Positions 37,685 to 49,700 of a stretch of DNA of 64,000 nt are shown here, in pieces. Origin of the DNA: Scatophagus argus (lineage: Eukaryota > Chordata > Actinopteri > Scatophagidae). The stretch is taken from positions 9,420,862 through 9,484,861 of the forward strand of contig NC_058510.1 of the NCBI RefSeq assembly GCF_020382885.2. The letters run 5' to 3'. How positions within the stretch are numbered: the stretch's first letter is position 1; every line of letters starts with the position of its first letter. A program made the translations under genes and the position numbers. The notes below the pieces were generated by a model, which saw nothing but the letters and a program-made list of their open reading frames with translations, was not told the origin of the DNA and did not search any database.

Positions 37685-39099
37685 GTCTGGTAGTTACGAG
37701 CTACACCTGATGGAAGATTTATTAGATTATGTGCCAATTCTCCTGTCCTAACTTAACACATTTTCGCCTACATACACACATATATATATATTTATATATC
37801 TATAAATTTTAACAGTAAATTGCCTGAAATGTCACATGCTGTCTCTTTCCTCAGTCTCACTCGGTGAAGTGGACGTTTTAAAAGTTCCTGATCAACCTAT
37901 CAAGCAAGATTTTGATTTTGATATTTGAACGTTATCTAGTAGAGCAAATGCAAACGCATGGAATGATGCTTTACATTTAATTTCGAAATTCAAAATACAC
38001 TAATTGTAAAGGTGCAGGTAAATCCATCAACTAGTTTGTCCTTTTTGTCAGAACAAAAGATTGAAAACAGCTTAACGTTATTAACGTTTATTTCATATTA
38101 ACAGATATCTAACAAACTAGGCTGGTTAGGTTAGTCACCGTCATGAACACTATGTAACGCCACCATATGTCTTCACTGCCTTTTGGGCTAACGTTACGTT
38201 AACTAGCTCTACTTATTTTGGCTATTGAAAACGCTAATAGCCACTTCTAAAGTCAGCTAACTAATGTAGCAAGACGCTAATTGTCACCTGGCAAAGTTAA
38301 CCGTTCGAGTTTACATCAGTGTAGACCAACCGAATTGGGAAAATCGAACAAGGACGACTGAAAAGTTTTGATCGCCGTGTATAAAATAATTATAACCTGA
38401 ATGGTAACGCTATGTGTCGGAGGAACAAACATCAAAGAGCAAGCTAAGCTAGCATCGCGTCGGTCGTTTCAGTGTAGATTTGTCGCTGCTCGATCCATCT
38501 CCACCAACACCGACTTGAAGGAATAGCTTCCATTTTCGTCGTTGATGCAGATACAAGTCATCAAAGCATAGCCGGACATATGCCGTCCATTTTCTTCAGT
38601 TACTCGACTTCCTCAAAAACTGACTGCCACACACGCAGTGTAGAAATAACGTCCCTCTCACGTCGTTTTGACTCTCATCATCACTGCCTGAACATATACG
38701 CTGCAGCATCACCTCTGGCCGACTCAAGAGACCAGTGTCTCTGATAAGGACTGCCTAAAACTAAACACTCAAGACCAAAATAAGGACATATCATAACTGG
38801 GATAACGTATGATTATTGTAGACCCGTGTCAAGATGTAGGTCTTTATTGTGCGAAAAAAAAGTGTATTTATAAGTCTTATCAGTGTGGTTACACCTTAGG
38901 AAGATGAACAACCACCCTTCAAACCAGCATGTCAATGTAATGTCATGTTTATTAACTTAGGATAGCCCTTGTCTAGGCAGTTCAATGCAACAATTACCTT
39001 ATTTTACTGATTATGTATTAAATCTACTACTAATTTATCAGTGAAGGGGCATTTTACTGCAGTCCCACGAGAAGGGGAGGGCACCTTTATTCTCGCCGC

Positions 39100-39212
39100 C
39101 CTCTTTGACCATATATGGCCCGTCTGGCGGTTTCGCGATCGGCTACATTCACCCGGCGAAAAGTGAACACGCGACGTCGGTGTGCTCCCGAAACCAGTAA
39201 CTCGTTTTCAAG
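39100..39212 (+). promoter_or_regulatory. abcf2 core promoter and non-coding first exon with CArG box
   Basis: A CpG-containing segment in AT-rich surroundings ends in a good splice donor (TTTTCAAG then gtaatg, cut after 39212). The matching acceptor is a pyrimidine tract and TAG ending at 40016, 12 nt before the abcf2 start codon. CCATATATGG at 39109-39118 is a perfect palindromic SRF-binding CArG box, and a CpG-rich tttcgcgatcg follows at about 39130. No other gene lies downstream on this strand, so this is most likely the abcf2 promoter and 5' UTR exon. The exact start site is unknown. Confidence 0.55.
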
Positions 39213-40028
39213 GTAATGTAGACTATTATGATGTCTGACAACTGCGGTTCAAATTGATAACATATACAGGTTTCTGTGACATTAAACGTGGGCTTGAAAA
39301 CAGTTAATTAACCGCCGAATTAGCCGCCTTTAGACCTTGCCGTAGCGAGTTGGGCCTTGCGTCAAGTTAGCTTTAGAGGCTCGGGCCTGTTATTTGTAAA
39401 TGAGTTAGCTAGCTACCGCTGTTAGCTTAGCTAGAGAACTAACGCAGTCAGCAGTCACTTTATCAAAATCGGTACGACGTTCCTCACATGTATGACACTC
39501 TGTCGTAATGAGCTAACGCAGCTCCTTAAGTACTGTCCTCGGCTAATTAACTGTGAAATGACAGATCTGCCGTTAGTATTAGCGACATGAGCAACCGTTA
39601 GCATCAGCTGGGCTACCAGGCTTTACAATGTTAAGAACACAACGTGCAAGCAGGTGGAACTCGAAGAAACCAAATTTGGTTCTTGGTTAGACCATTGACA
39701 TCATAGCTCTTCAGCTTGGACCGTTGATTACGTTAGGACTTTTCTAACAACGTTAGTCCTTCCTTAAAGCCAGCTGTAAGTCTAAGTCACATTGTGATCT
39801 CATTTACCGGCACATATGTGATACCGGTTAATGGGCGAGTGTTCCACTTCAAACGGCACTTTTTCCTCATAACATTTCTGACTGATATAGCGAAATGAAA
39901 TTAAATCCTCCTACAGGTGAATACTAGGTACTGTAATGGTTTTTCCTATAACATGCTGTTATTTAAGAATATGAGTGTTGAGCCATATCTGTCCCTTTCT
40001 TGCTGCTGTTGAATAGCCTTACACCACC

Positions 40029-43000
40029 ATGCCATCCGACTTGGCCAAGAAGAAGGCAGCAAAGAAGAAGGAAGCTGCTAAAGCTCGCCAGCGTTCAAAG
40101 AAACCCGACGAGTTAAATGGGGAGGGTGAACAACCAGAGACACAGCGTAATGGAGCAGAGAGCAATGGTGAGAGGAGGTCACATCTTTGAGTAAATGTTA
40201 TAGGCTTGGTTGTGATTTACTAGACCTATATCGTACCTGGAATCAATTTTAGTATTGACTTGTAATTATATTGCCATTCTGTCACATAGGTTAGTGTCCA
40301 GCTTGAAATGTGAGCAAAATAATTACTTGATTACATTTTGACAGGTATTGCCAGTTTGACAAAGGAGCTAGATGAATTTGAACTGGCGAAGACCGAGGCA
40401 CGGGCAGTGACGGGCGTTCTGGCCTCACACCCCAACAGCACTGATGTCCACATTAGCAGCCTGTCGCTCACCTTCCATGGCCAAGAGCTTCTAGCAGATA
40501 CCAGCCTGGAACTCAACTCAGGCAGACGCTATGGGCTCATTGGCCTTAATGGCACTGGTAAATGGTCTCTCCTGGCATATGATATTGTTAGTCAGTGCCC
40601 TCGACATTTTTTTTTATTTTTGTACCTGATCCAATTTTCAGTTTTGGCAACTGGGATATCTTAAATGCTAGACTCCTTTACCACAAAGAACAACAGTTGC
40701 TCATTGTCAGTTGTTTCCACAAATGGAAGTGTGATAAATGTTGTACAGAATGGATTTTTGAGGTCACATACTATAACTCATTTTCTTCTACTTTCATCTT
40801 CTAGGAAAGTCCATGTTGTTGTCAGCTATTGGGCATCGTGAGATTCCCATTCCAGAGCACATTGATATTTACCACTTGACCCGGGAGATGGCCCCCAGTG
40901 ACAAAACGGCTCTGCAGTGTGTGATGGAGGTGGATGAAGAGAGGATTATGCTGGAGAAGGAGGCAGAGAGACTTGCCCATGAGGACTGTGAGTCATGTGA
41001 CGTATTATGCAATAACTGCTACTGTAGGGGGGAGAATTTATTGTCACAGAAGCAAAATTCTTGAGAGAGCAGATGAGATAAACAGATAAACTAAATACAG
41101 TCTAATTTGTGTGTAGCTGATCTGAGCAAACAGATGGGCAGCAACAATGAATTTGTCTCGCTTAAGAGTTGAGTGTGTTTGTATAGTAACTGATCACTAA
41201 ACGACTTTCTCTCACCCCTGCGTAGCCGAGTGTGAGAAGCTGATGGAGCTGTATGAGCGTCTGGAGGAGCTGGATGCGGATAAGGCAGCGGTGCGAGCTT
41301 CTCGGATCCTCCATGGCTTGGGTTTCACCGCTGCTATGCAGCAAAAGAAACTCAAGGACTTCAGTGGAGGGTGGAGGATGCGTGTTGCTCTGGCCAGGTA
41401 AAGACAAACTGATGTGACCCGTTCTTCCAGACCAGTCCTCTAGTCTCTGGTCTGCCCACAACACTGTCAAGTTATGAGTAGTAGCCTGTCAACATTGAAT
41501 AATATGAATCTGCAAAATAGCTAGTAATTGAAGTTTTCAAATAAATGAAGTGGAATAAAAGGATTATGTGCATATAATAAAGTATAATCCTGTTCAGGCA
41601 GGTCATATTTTGCTGTGACGTTGAGACGTTTTATTAGTCACACTGGACTTTCTTCTGTTTTTCAGAGCCCTGTTCATCAAGCCCTTCATGCTGTTGCTGG
41701 ATGAACCCACTAACCACTTAGATCTGGATGCTTGTGTGTGGTTGGAAGAGGAGCTCAAGTCGTAAGTTCACCTCCTACTTCATTGCTCGAGTGTGTCCAG
41801 ACGGTTGATATGAAGTGCTCATCCTGCTTGTCGTCATCAGGTTCAAGCGAATCCTTGTGCTCATCTCGCACTCTCAAGACTTCCTGAACGGTGTGTGCAC
41901 CAACATCATCCACTTGCATCAGAGAAAACTGAAATACTACACGGTGAGAACACTTTGCTGAAACAATTGCTGGTGTCTTGTGGCAAATTTTAAAAAGCAG
42001 AGTGCCTGGAGGGGAAAAAAAAAAATCAGTCTCAGCATCCCTTGCTATGTCTTAAAGACTGACTCTGCCACAGTGATCTCATAATGCTAAATAAGGGGCA
42101 GCTGTGGCCTTGAGGTTGGAGAAGCAGCTTGTGATCAGAAGGTTGCCAGTTCGATTCCCCCACCGAATGGGCAGGAAAAATTTGGGTGTGGTGGAGTGAT
42201 TAATGCGAAAATGCCCCCATTAGCCGGCTGATGCGCAAGGCGCACCCCGGGCGCTTGATAATTGCAGCCCACTGCTCCTGTGTAATTTGCTGGGTGTTGC
42301 ATGTGTGTGTTCAACTAAGGATGGGTTAAATGCAGAAAACAAGTTCAGTGTGTGTATGTAAAAATATATATACTGCCAATAAAGTGATTCTTCTTCTTCA
42401 TAAGGAAACAAGGGGTAGGTGGTTACTAATTATGTGTCAGCGTGCAGCCCTGTTGGATGACCATGCAAATCTATTTTTTGCCTTAAGGGTAACTATGATC
42501 AGTATGTGAAGACCAGAGAGGAGCTGGAAGAGAACCAGATGAAGCGTTTCAACTGGGAACAGGACCAGATAGCACACATGAAGGTAAATGAGAGACACCA
42601 TGTGGTGAAATGTTTTAAACACACTCTCCTCAGGTTGGCTTTGGATTAGGTTTGTTAAACCCTTGCTGTACATTATGAGATAATGTACAGCAAGGGTGGA
42701 TTGTAGCTGCTCTTGGACTTACTGTGACCAAAAGGTTGCTCATGTCCACTATGAAGATATTTAAAAAAGATATTTACTACGATGAGGCTGTCACTAACTG
42801 AACTTATTTTAATCTGGGTGTTTTCCAACGTAAGCTCCACAGTTTCTTTTTTTTTTGTTGTTGTTTTTGTTTGAAGTAGCTACCAGTTTTTAAGTATAAC
42901 AAACATTCATTATTCTGTCTGTCATGCGCTGAATCAAGTCTTGTACCCTTTTTATACCTTTTTCATCTAGAATTACATTGCCAGGTTTGGTCATGGCTCT

Positions 43001-44582
43001 GCAAAGCTGGCACGACAGGCACAGAGCAAAGAGAAAACGCTGCAGAAAATGGTGGCATCCGGCTTGACTGAAAAAGTTGTAAATGACAAGGTACTGTGAT
43101 GTGGTTGAAATGGCGGTTTGGAAATTACTGTCAGTATGCTTGTGGCTGGACGCTTGTTCTCAGACTTTTGACCCAATGACACACTTTTTGAAGAAGTGTG
43201 TCATGGTACTAATCCATGCCTCTGTCTCTCACAGACTCTGTCATTTTATTTTCCTCCCTGTGGGAAGATTCCTCCTCCTGTTATCATGGTTCAGAATGTG
43301 AGCTTCAAGTACAGCGACAACACAGTGAGTGCGGTTAATACTACAGCACAGACAGCTGTGTCCGCTTCGAGATGCATTTCAGGGTCTCATTCATCTGTTC
43401 TGTTTCCTTCAGCCGTACATATATAAAAACCTGGAGTTTGGTATCGACTTGGATACACGAGTGGCTCTGGTGGGACCCAATGGAGCAGGGAAGTCCACAC
43501 TGCTGAAGCTACTGATGGGAGAGGTGGGCACAGTAAATATTTCCACATTACCCCATGAGAACCTGCACTTCAGGGTATTCAAGTCTATTCTCCTTTTCCT
43601 TTTGTAGCTTCTGCCCACCGATGGCATGATTCGCAAACATTCTCACGTCAAGATTGGAAGATATCACCAGGTAAATCTCTGAGCCTTATGACAGCACCTC
43701 AATACCCTGCAAGTTTCTAAAGCACTGTAAGCCCCTCACCCCTCTGATAAGCAGACATTATAGTCCGCTTAGAAGGCTCAGTGTGATTCAAGGCAAAAAT
43801 GCTGCTCTGCCAGACCTTCCATAGAAAGTAGATTTACTAATAAATATCTTCTATGTATCTGCTTGTGTTCTAGCATCTGACAGAGCAGCTGGAGCTGGAC
43901 CTGTCTCCTCTGGAGTACATGATGAAGTGTTTCCCTGAGATCAAAGAAAAAGAGGAGATGAGGAAAATCATTGGTCGCTATGGGCTCACAGGAAAACAGC
44001 AGGTAGGGTTGGGATACCCTTCCAGTAGTGAAACTAAAAAAATGAAATGTTTTTGTCATTGTCTGCCAGCGCTACACTTAGACCTGAAATGTCTTCCAGG
44101 TCAGTCCGATCAGGAACTTGTCAGATGGTCAGAAGTGCCGGGTGTGTTTTGCCTGGCTGGCCTGGCAGAACCCTCACATGTTGTTCCTTGATGAGCCCAC
44201 CAATCACTTGGACATTGAGACCATTGATGCATTAGCAGAAGCCATCAACGAATTTGACGGCGGCATGATGCTAGTTAGCCACGACTTCAGGCTAATTCAA
44301 CAGGTATTTATTCTATTATTTGATTAATTTAACATATGATTGCAAATCTTAGTATTTTATTGATCCCTGGGGGAAATTGTGTAATGACAAATGACACCGT
44401 GAGCCACAGGATTTGACTTAACCAGTTGTACTCGGCACCAGTGTAACTTTCATCTCTTTCTTTAGGTGGCTCAGGAGATCTGGGTGTGTGAGAATCAAAC
44501 CATCACAAAGTGGAACAGGGACATCCTGGCGTACAAGGAGCACTTGAAATCAAAGATTGAAAAGCAAGCGCATGACATTTAA
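40029..44582 (+). CDS. abcf2: abcf2, ATP-binding cassette subfamily F member 2, 14 coding exons, 611 aa
   Basis: Coding exons: 40029-40167, 40345-40557, 40805-40987, 41226-41397, 41666-41761, 41841-41943, 42488-42583, 42971-43090, 43235-43324, 43413-43523, 43608-43670, 43874-44002, 44100-44303, 44466-44582 (stop 44580). Frame is kept throughout, and the length is close to human ABCF2 (about 623 aa). A Lys/Ala-rich N-terminus is followed by two nucleotide-binding domains with no membrane segment. Domain 1 has Walker A GLNGTGKS (113-120), signature SGGWRMR (225-231) and Walker [12 protein letters not shown] (from 245). Domain 2 has GPNGAGKST (425-433), signature LSDGQ (512-516) and [11 protein letters not shown] (from 533). 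ABCF proteins are soluble ATPases linked to translation and ribosomes, not transport. The start sits in a strong context (caccaccATGC). A tRNA-derived SINE lies in the intron between exons 41841-41943 and 42488-42583. Confidence 0.97.
42090..42405 (+). mobile_element. tRNA-derived SINE in an abcf2 intron
   Basis: The 5' part resembles a tRNA gene: an A-box-like tract (about 42100-42130) and a good B box (ggttgccagttcgattcc at 42143-42160). A non-tRNA body and a tail of aataaagtgattcttcttctt follow. A possible 6-bp target duplication (ataagg) lies at 42091-42096 and 42400-42405. It is in the same orientation as abcf2. Confidence 0.7.
44348..44385 (-). repeat. LINE-like 3' tail, minus strand
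   Basis: On the minus strand it reads aatttcccccagggatcaat followed by aaaatac, the same tail pattern as at 1190 and 3785. It lies in the last abcf2 intron. Confidence 0.45.
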
Positions 44583-45041
44583 GAAACATCACGCTGTGAG
44601 CCACTCCTTTATTTCGCATCATGGATTTGACCTGCAAGCTCCTGAGAGGGATGAGCAGGGTTTGCATTGCAGGAAATGTCCTAAGTAGAACTGAACCGAT
44701 CTCTTATGCATCTTATTGGACACGTCTCTTGTACATGTTGTACTGTATTTCCATCTCGGTTTGTCAGTGCTGCACCGTGCTGAACCTGACCCAACCTCCC
44801 CACCTCCCGACACCTCAGGCTGCACTCTGATTGGCTGATTCACCTGAAGCATCTCAGTGCATTTTGGATTGCATTCCATTGTGCTGTCTTCATAGAAAAC
44901 TTTTCTTTTTTTTTAATTTTTCAAAATGTTCTGTTTAATCCCAACATGTATGCAGCAGCCTTTAGGTCATATTTTATGATATTTAAAAGTCAACTTTTTT
45001 TGTGTAAAAGAGCAGTTCTGCCTTATTTAACAATGTAATGC

Positions 45042-45063
45042 AATAAAGGTTTGTCTGAATAAA
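45042..45063 (+). terminator. abcf2 poly(A) signals (two AATAAA)
   Basis: AATAAA occurs at 45042-45047 and again at 45058-45063, about 460 nt after the abcf2 stop codon, in a short AT-rich 3' UTR. The opposite-strand signal of the neighbouring gene begins 35 nt further on. Confidence 0.65.
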
Positions 45064-45097
45064 CAGAACATAAAAACAGCATATTTAGATTGAGGAC

Positions 45098-45103
45098 TTT
45101 ATT
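45098..45103 (-). terminator. candidate poly(A) signal of the UBX-LRR gene
   Basis: TTTATT on the plus strand reads AATAAA on the minus strand. It is the first canonical signal I found after the UBX-LRR stop codon (46714-46712) and would give a 3' UTR of about 1.6 kb that stops just short of the abcf2 signals. Confidence 0.45.
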
Positions 45104-46711
45104 ATTTTAAGCTTAATTAATACAGTACTCTATCCAAAAATCAAAAGCTGTTAGGGAAAATAAACTATTTTACATCTTTGTAAACACAAAATTTGAAGTG
45201 ACTAAAGAAGTGGCTTTGGATTCTGGCTTGTGAGCCCTATGGCTGCATAGATCCTACATCATCGTATAGCCCACACTACACTGTGTATGCTGCTTAACTC
45301 ATCTTCCACGTAAATGAAAATGGGTTGGCTGTCTCAAAAAAACAAAAAACAGCTGGCATCTTTTGTCTTAACCAATGCTTTTAAGAAAAAAAGGGGGAAT
45401 GACAGCCATTTCCAAACTATCAACGGAATCCAGTGCATCTCCAGGATGCACTTACAGAGAAAAATACAAGAGTTTTACAATGATTTGTGGTTAGTTGTAA
45501 GCTAACATCCATACAGGTGATCCATACACAAGTTATAAAGTCTTCATTATGAGCTGTGTTCACGTCAAACCGGGCTGGCGTCAGCATAACACTGAAAGGT
45601 ATCTGTTTTGCTACCTCTGTGACATTGTTATGTTAACCAAAGTTTCATTAGTACATGCCAGTTCTTTCAACTAAGATAATCATTACAACAAGTAATATTT
45701 TCTCATATTTGTTGCGCATTATAACATTTCACACTAAAACATACTGACTTGCTCATCATGAAACATCACTCCTTTTGACAACTTGGTTCTTCTAGTCAGT
45801 ATCTGCCCAGATCAGTCATGTAAAGACCTGGCAGGATGGTTTAAAAACAAATATTTTTTTTTGTCATGGTGGCAGCAACATGAGCATCCTTTTGTTTTTA
45901 AGGATTTCAAGCCAATCATAAAGTTACAGGAGTCGACATCTTTAGTCTTTAGAAGCAGTAAGTGTTACACAACATAAAGTGAAATTAATATTTTCATTAT
46001 ATTGGACAGCTCACACCTGCAGCAGTGTTTTCTGCACGATTAATAGTTTTGAATAGCAACATTCAAGCTAATAAATAAACTAACTCACCGCCTAACAAAC
46101 ATTAGGAGGTTAATGTGAACTCAGCTTGTTCTTGTAATAAATCCAACATGACATGAATGCAGCTTAAGATTCATTGTTAGCTGTGTTCGCTTCCCCACGA
46201 AACTACTTCTTCTTCAACCGTATTTAGTTAAACTGACAATTTCTTTTTTTTAGTTTTCATCTGTTAGTCATTATACTCTCAAAATACATGCTGTGTTGCG
46301 AGTTACTTCTCAGACACTTAATGTGTTCCTACCAGTCGGCTTGAGAAGTGCCAACCAGGAGAAAACTTGTAGCTCCAACCTATAAGGCTACACAAAAACT
46401 CCTAAAGCTGTTATGTTTGTCACATGGGGTGTTCAATACCTATAGTGTGTATGCATGTAAATACAGATGATACGTAAACATTGGTAATGGCCTAGTTTTT
46501 AAAACATGAGGCTCACTGTTAAAGGTTTCAACTTGGTAGCACGCCTGATTGGCAGATTAGTGGCACAAGCTGCAGTTGAAACAGTGCAACTGGGAGGAGT
46601 GTTTTTAAGAGGATCCCGGTGGAACTATGTCTCACGGGCCAAAAGGGGGATGCAGCAACCAGTGGCGCGCTCGGGTACCGTTATGCATGGACCAACCGAG
46701 GCTATCCATGC

Positions 46712-49700
46712 TCACTGGGCTTCCCACTCCTCATCTGAGACCTCATCAGCAGGGATGATGCGAGTGTTGCTGGCACGAATGCTGCTGATGTTAGTGAGAG
46801 AGAGGAGGTTTGCAATGCCCATCAGACTGACTCCGGTGCCGTCCAGGTTCACCTGAGCCAGATGCATGTGTTTCAAGTACTTTAGGCCTGAGGAAAACAT
46901 TGGGGGAAAAAAATGCAAAGAAGTCATTCATCGAAGTAAGAAAAGATTACATTTGTCTGCCTTGGTGGAGCCCATGATTTGAAGAGTTTGACCTCACCGT
47001 GGTCTGTGATCCGTGTGCGGCTGAGATTGAGTTTAACAAGCTGACTGCAGTGGATCAGACCTCTCCTCACTACTGTGTCTCCCACCTGACTGCTGGCTAA
47101 CCCCAACTCCTGAAAAATAGGAAAAAAAACCACCATTAACAGCAGAAAAACATCCCGCATAAAAATGCATGGAGATTATCTTTATAACACAGGCTAATTA
47201 ACCTGTCAGCATCTAATTTTAAACATGTCACCCAGCCTCAATCCCCTTAACTCTGTAAAAACACTGGAAAAATTCTTCCTTTCAAGTTTTTTTTTCCTTT
47301 ACATAACCGACTACCCCCTTTCTGAGCCCCTCATTTAAGCCAGGCTTAGCACATTTTTACCACTTTTAACCCTGAATTAATGAGCAGTGCAATGTAGCAC
47401 TGCAGAACTGAGAACTGCAGCAACTATGGAAACAAGTGTGTGAACCCAGGGTTATCAAGGAATACAGTTTGAAACTAAATACCCAGGGTAACTGTAAGTA
47501 CAACCAGTGTTAAATGTGATTTAAGTTAAAGGAACAATTCATCTCCAATGTAGGCCCTAAACGAAACTGCTCACAACAAGGTCTGTGGATTATCTTGCAG
47601 TAACTTGTCATGATTTCATAAGAGAGACACTGGTGAATTTTTTGAAGCTTTAAGCACCACGAGCAAAGTGCCATCTAGCTCCACTGTTTTGAGAAAAGGC
47701 AGACCTCTCTACAGTCAGTATGTCCAACACTGTCAATTCACACCAGAACAATCTAGATGATGCTTAAGTATTTTTTTTTTTTTAATTTTGGGGTGAAATG
47801 TACCTTTAACCTTTAACAAAAGGATAAAATTACAGAGCAGCATATTTTTATTTCACTACCATGTCTTTAACTAAACCTGCGCTCGCCAACTGACAAATAC
47901 ACAAATGTGACCAGTAAACTCACCTTGAGGTGCGGCAGACAGGTGATGAGCTCAGCCACTCCTCGGCTGGTCACTGCTGTTCGGTCCAAACACAGCTCCT
48001 CCAGCTCCTGCAGGCCACGCAGAGACGGGAGCCCTGCATCTGTCACCTGAGTGTTGCTTAGTGACAGCTTCTTCAACCTGCACAGAGTTTGTACAGTACT
48101 CCTGTCTAACACCTCTGCTGCAATCATACAGAAACAATGACACCTATTGTACAAGAACACAACAGTAACTGTGGGGATGACCTGGTCATGGTGGAGAGCA
48201 GGCTGACTCCCTGGTCTGTGACTTGTGTGTAGTCCGTCAGATCCAGCTCTGAGAGCAGAGACAGCTTAGAGAGGAATGCCAACCCACTGTCTGTCACACT
48301 GTGGCGTCCAGGGAGGGTCAGGTGAGTCAACTTTAGACCTGGGAGGAGAGTGGAAATCTCTTTTAAGAGTCGGATTCACCACAGACTTGGACCGTTTTCT
48401 CACACTCCATCCGCCTGCTCATTTCTGGATGTTAATTCTCCATTACACACCTGAGATGATCTGAAGGGCCCGATTGCCGTCCGCTACAGCAACACCCGCC
48501 AAACTGAGGGAAGACAGGGCAGGGTGGGAGGCGAGGTGCTCCAGAGAGCTTTCTGTCACACCTGTCCCATCCAGGTTGAGTGTCTGCAGGTTGGGCAGCT
48601 CTACCAAAGCAGACACGTCCCTGACCTGGCAGAACAACACACATCAACACAAAGAAATGTCATGACTGCATAATAGAAGGATAAGCTGGCTGTTTTGTGA
48701 GATCAAACGGCAGATGTGCCGGCAGAGCCGGAGTACCTTTGTCTGCTTGATGCTGAGGAGCCGCAGTTGCGGCACACAGGTGGTCAGGACTACCAGTGTG
48801 GCCTCAGTCACAGCCGTCTGGTTCAGGCTGAGCTGAGAGAGGCGGGACTGAGTTGACTGGAGGTACAGCACCATCCCAGCATCAGTCACTTTGGTCTGGT
48901 CCAGGGACAGGAAACACAAACTCTTTAAACCTTGCAGACACAGAAAGAATGAAAATGTTGTTAAGTGGCACAAATCATCAACACTACACACAAATCACTC
49001 CTGGGAGAAGGCACCAAAATGAAACACAAAACATGATTAAATTCTGAATTTCTCTGGGTCTGAACATTGTTGGAAACATCTTGGATAATGCAAGCACACG
49101 ACTCAAAATATCTAAACAAAGCTCTAGTTGCTTGTAGACCATTTAATGCTGAAGTACTGAATATTTTATCTTGAACACAAAGCAGCTTATGTTTGGAGGT
49201 GGCATTCTTGCACGTAATTGTAATTATTATACTTATTATCCCCTCCTGCAATAGTCAGAAGGTCTGTGTAAAAGTCTGACCTGTGATATGCTGCAGACAG
49301 GAGTCGGTCAGTTTGCTACAGGAGGCCAGATTGAGGTACTGGAGTTTGACCAGGCTGGACAGGATGGACAGCCCTGAGTCTGGACAAAACAAGTTTGGCA
49401 GATTAAAATAAAATAACATGGACAATCACCAAACATGCTGCACAGCAAGTAGCACATCAGAACAGATGAATGAAAAGTCTAAAACTCCATCCTGGGATAT
49501 ACTGCAGTACCGGTGATGAGATGCGAGTTGACCAGACTCAGATGTTTCAGTGTTTTGAAGGCCCGCAACTGCCGCAGAAGCTCATTGGTGGAGTAAGGGT
49601 AGCAGTTTAAGACCAACTTCTGCAACGGGCAGCCGAAGAAGAGCTCCAGGGTGCGTGGACGTAGGAGCCTCTCTCGAGACATGTGGTTGAGCAGAAGCTC

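Larger units (their letters stand above)
44583..46711. other. tail-to-tail interval of abcf2 and the UBX-LRR gene
   Basis: The left 500 bp is abcf2 3' UTR; the remaining 1.6 kb is most likely the 3' UTR of the UBX-LRR gene. It is AT-rich and without a supported open frame. Confidence 0.55.

Noticed and set aside
42140..42165. Genuine tRNA gene suggested by the B box
   Set aside because: No cloverleaf can be drawn around it; the structure is a SINE head.
46712..47109. The LRR exons as a separate AMN1-like or FBXL gene
   Set aside because: Exons 7 and 8 join the UBX exon to the repeats in a single open frame with matching phases, and no start site is evident between them.
48095..48140. Other acceptors for UBX-LRR exon 14 (after the gcag and gcagcag motifs)
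   Set aside because: All break the frame from exon 13; only the acceptor giving 5' base 48101 keeps the repeat pattern.
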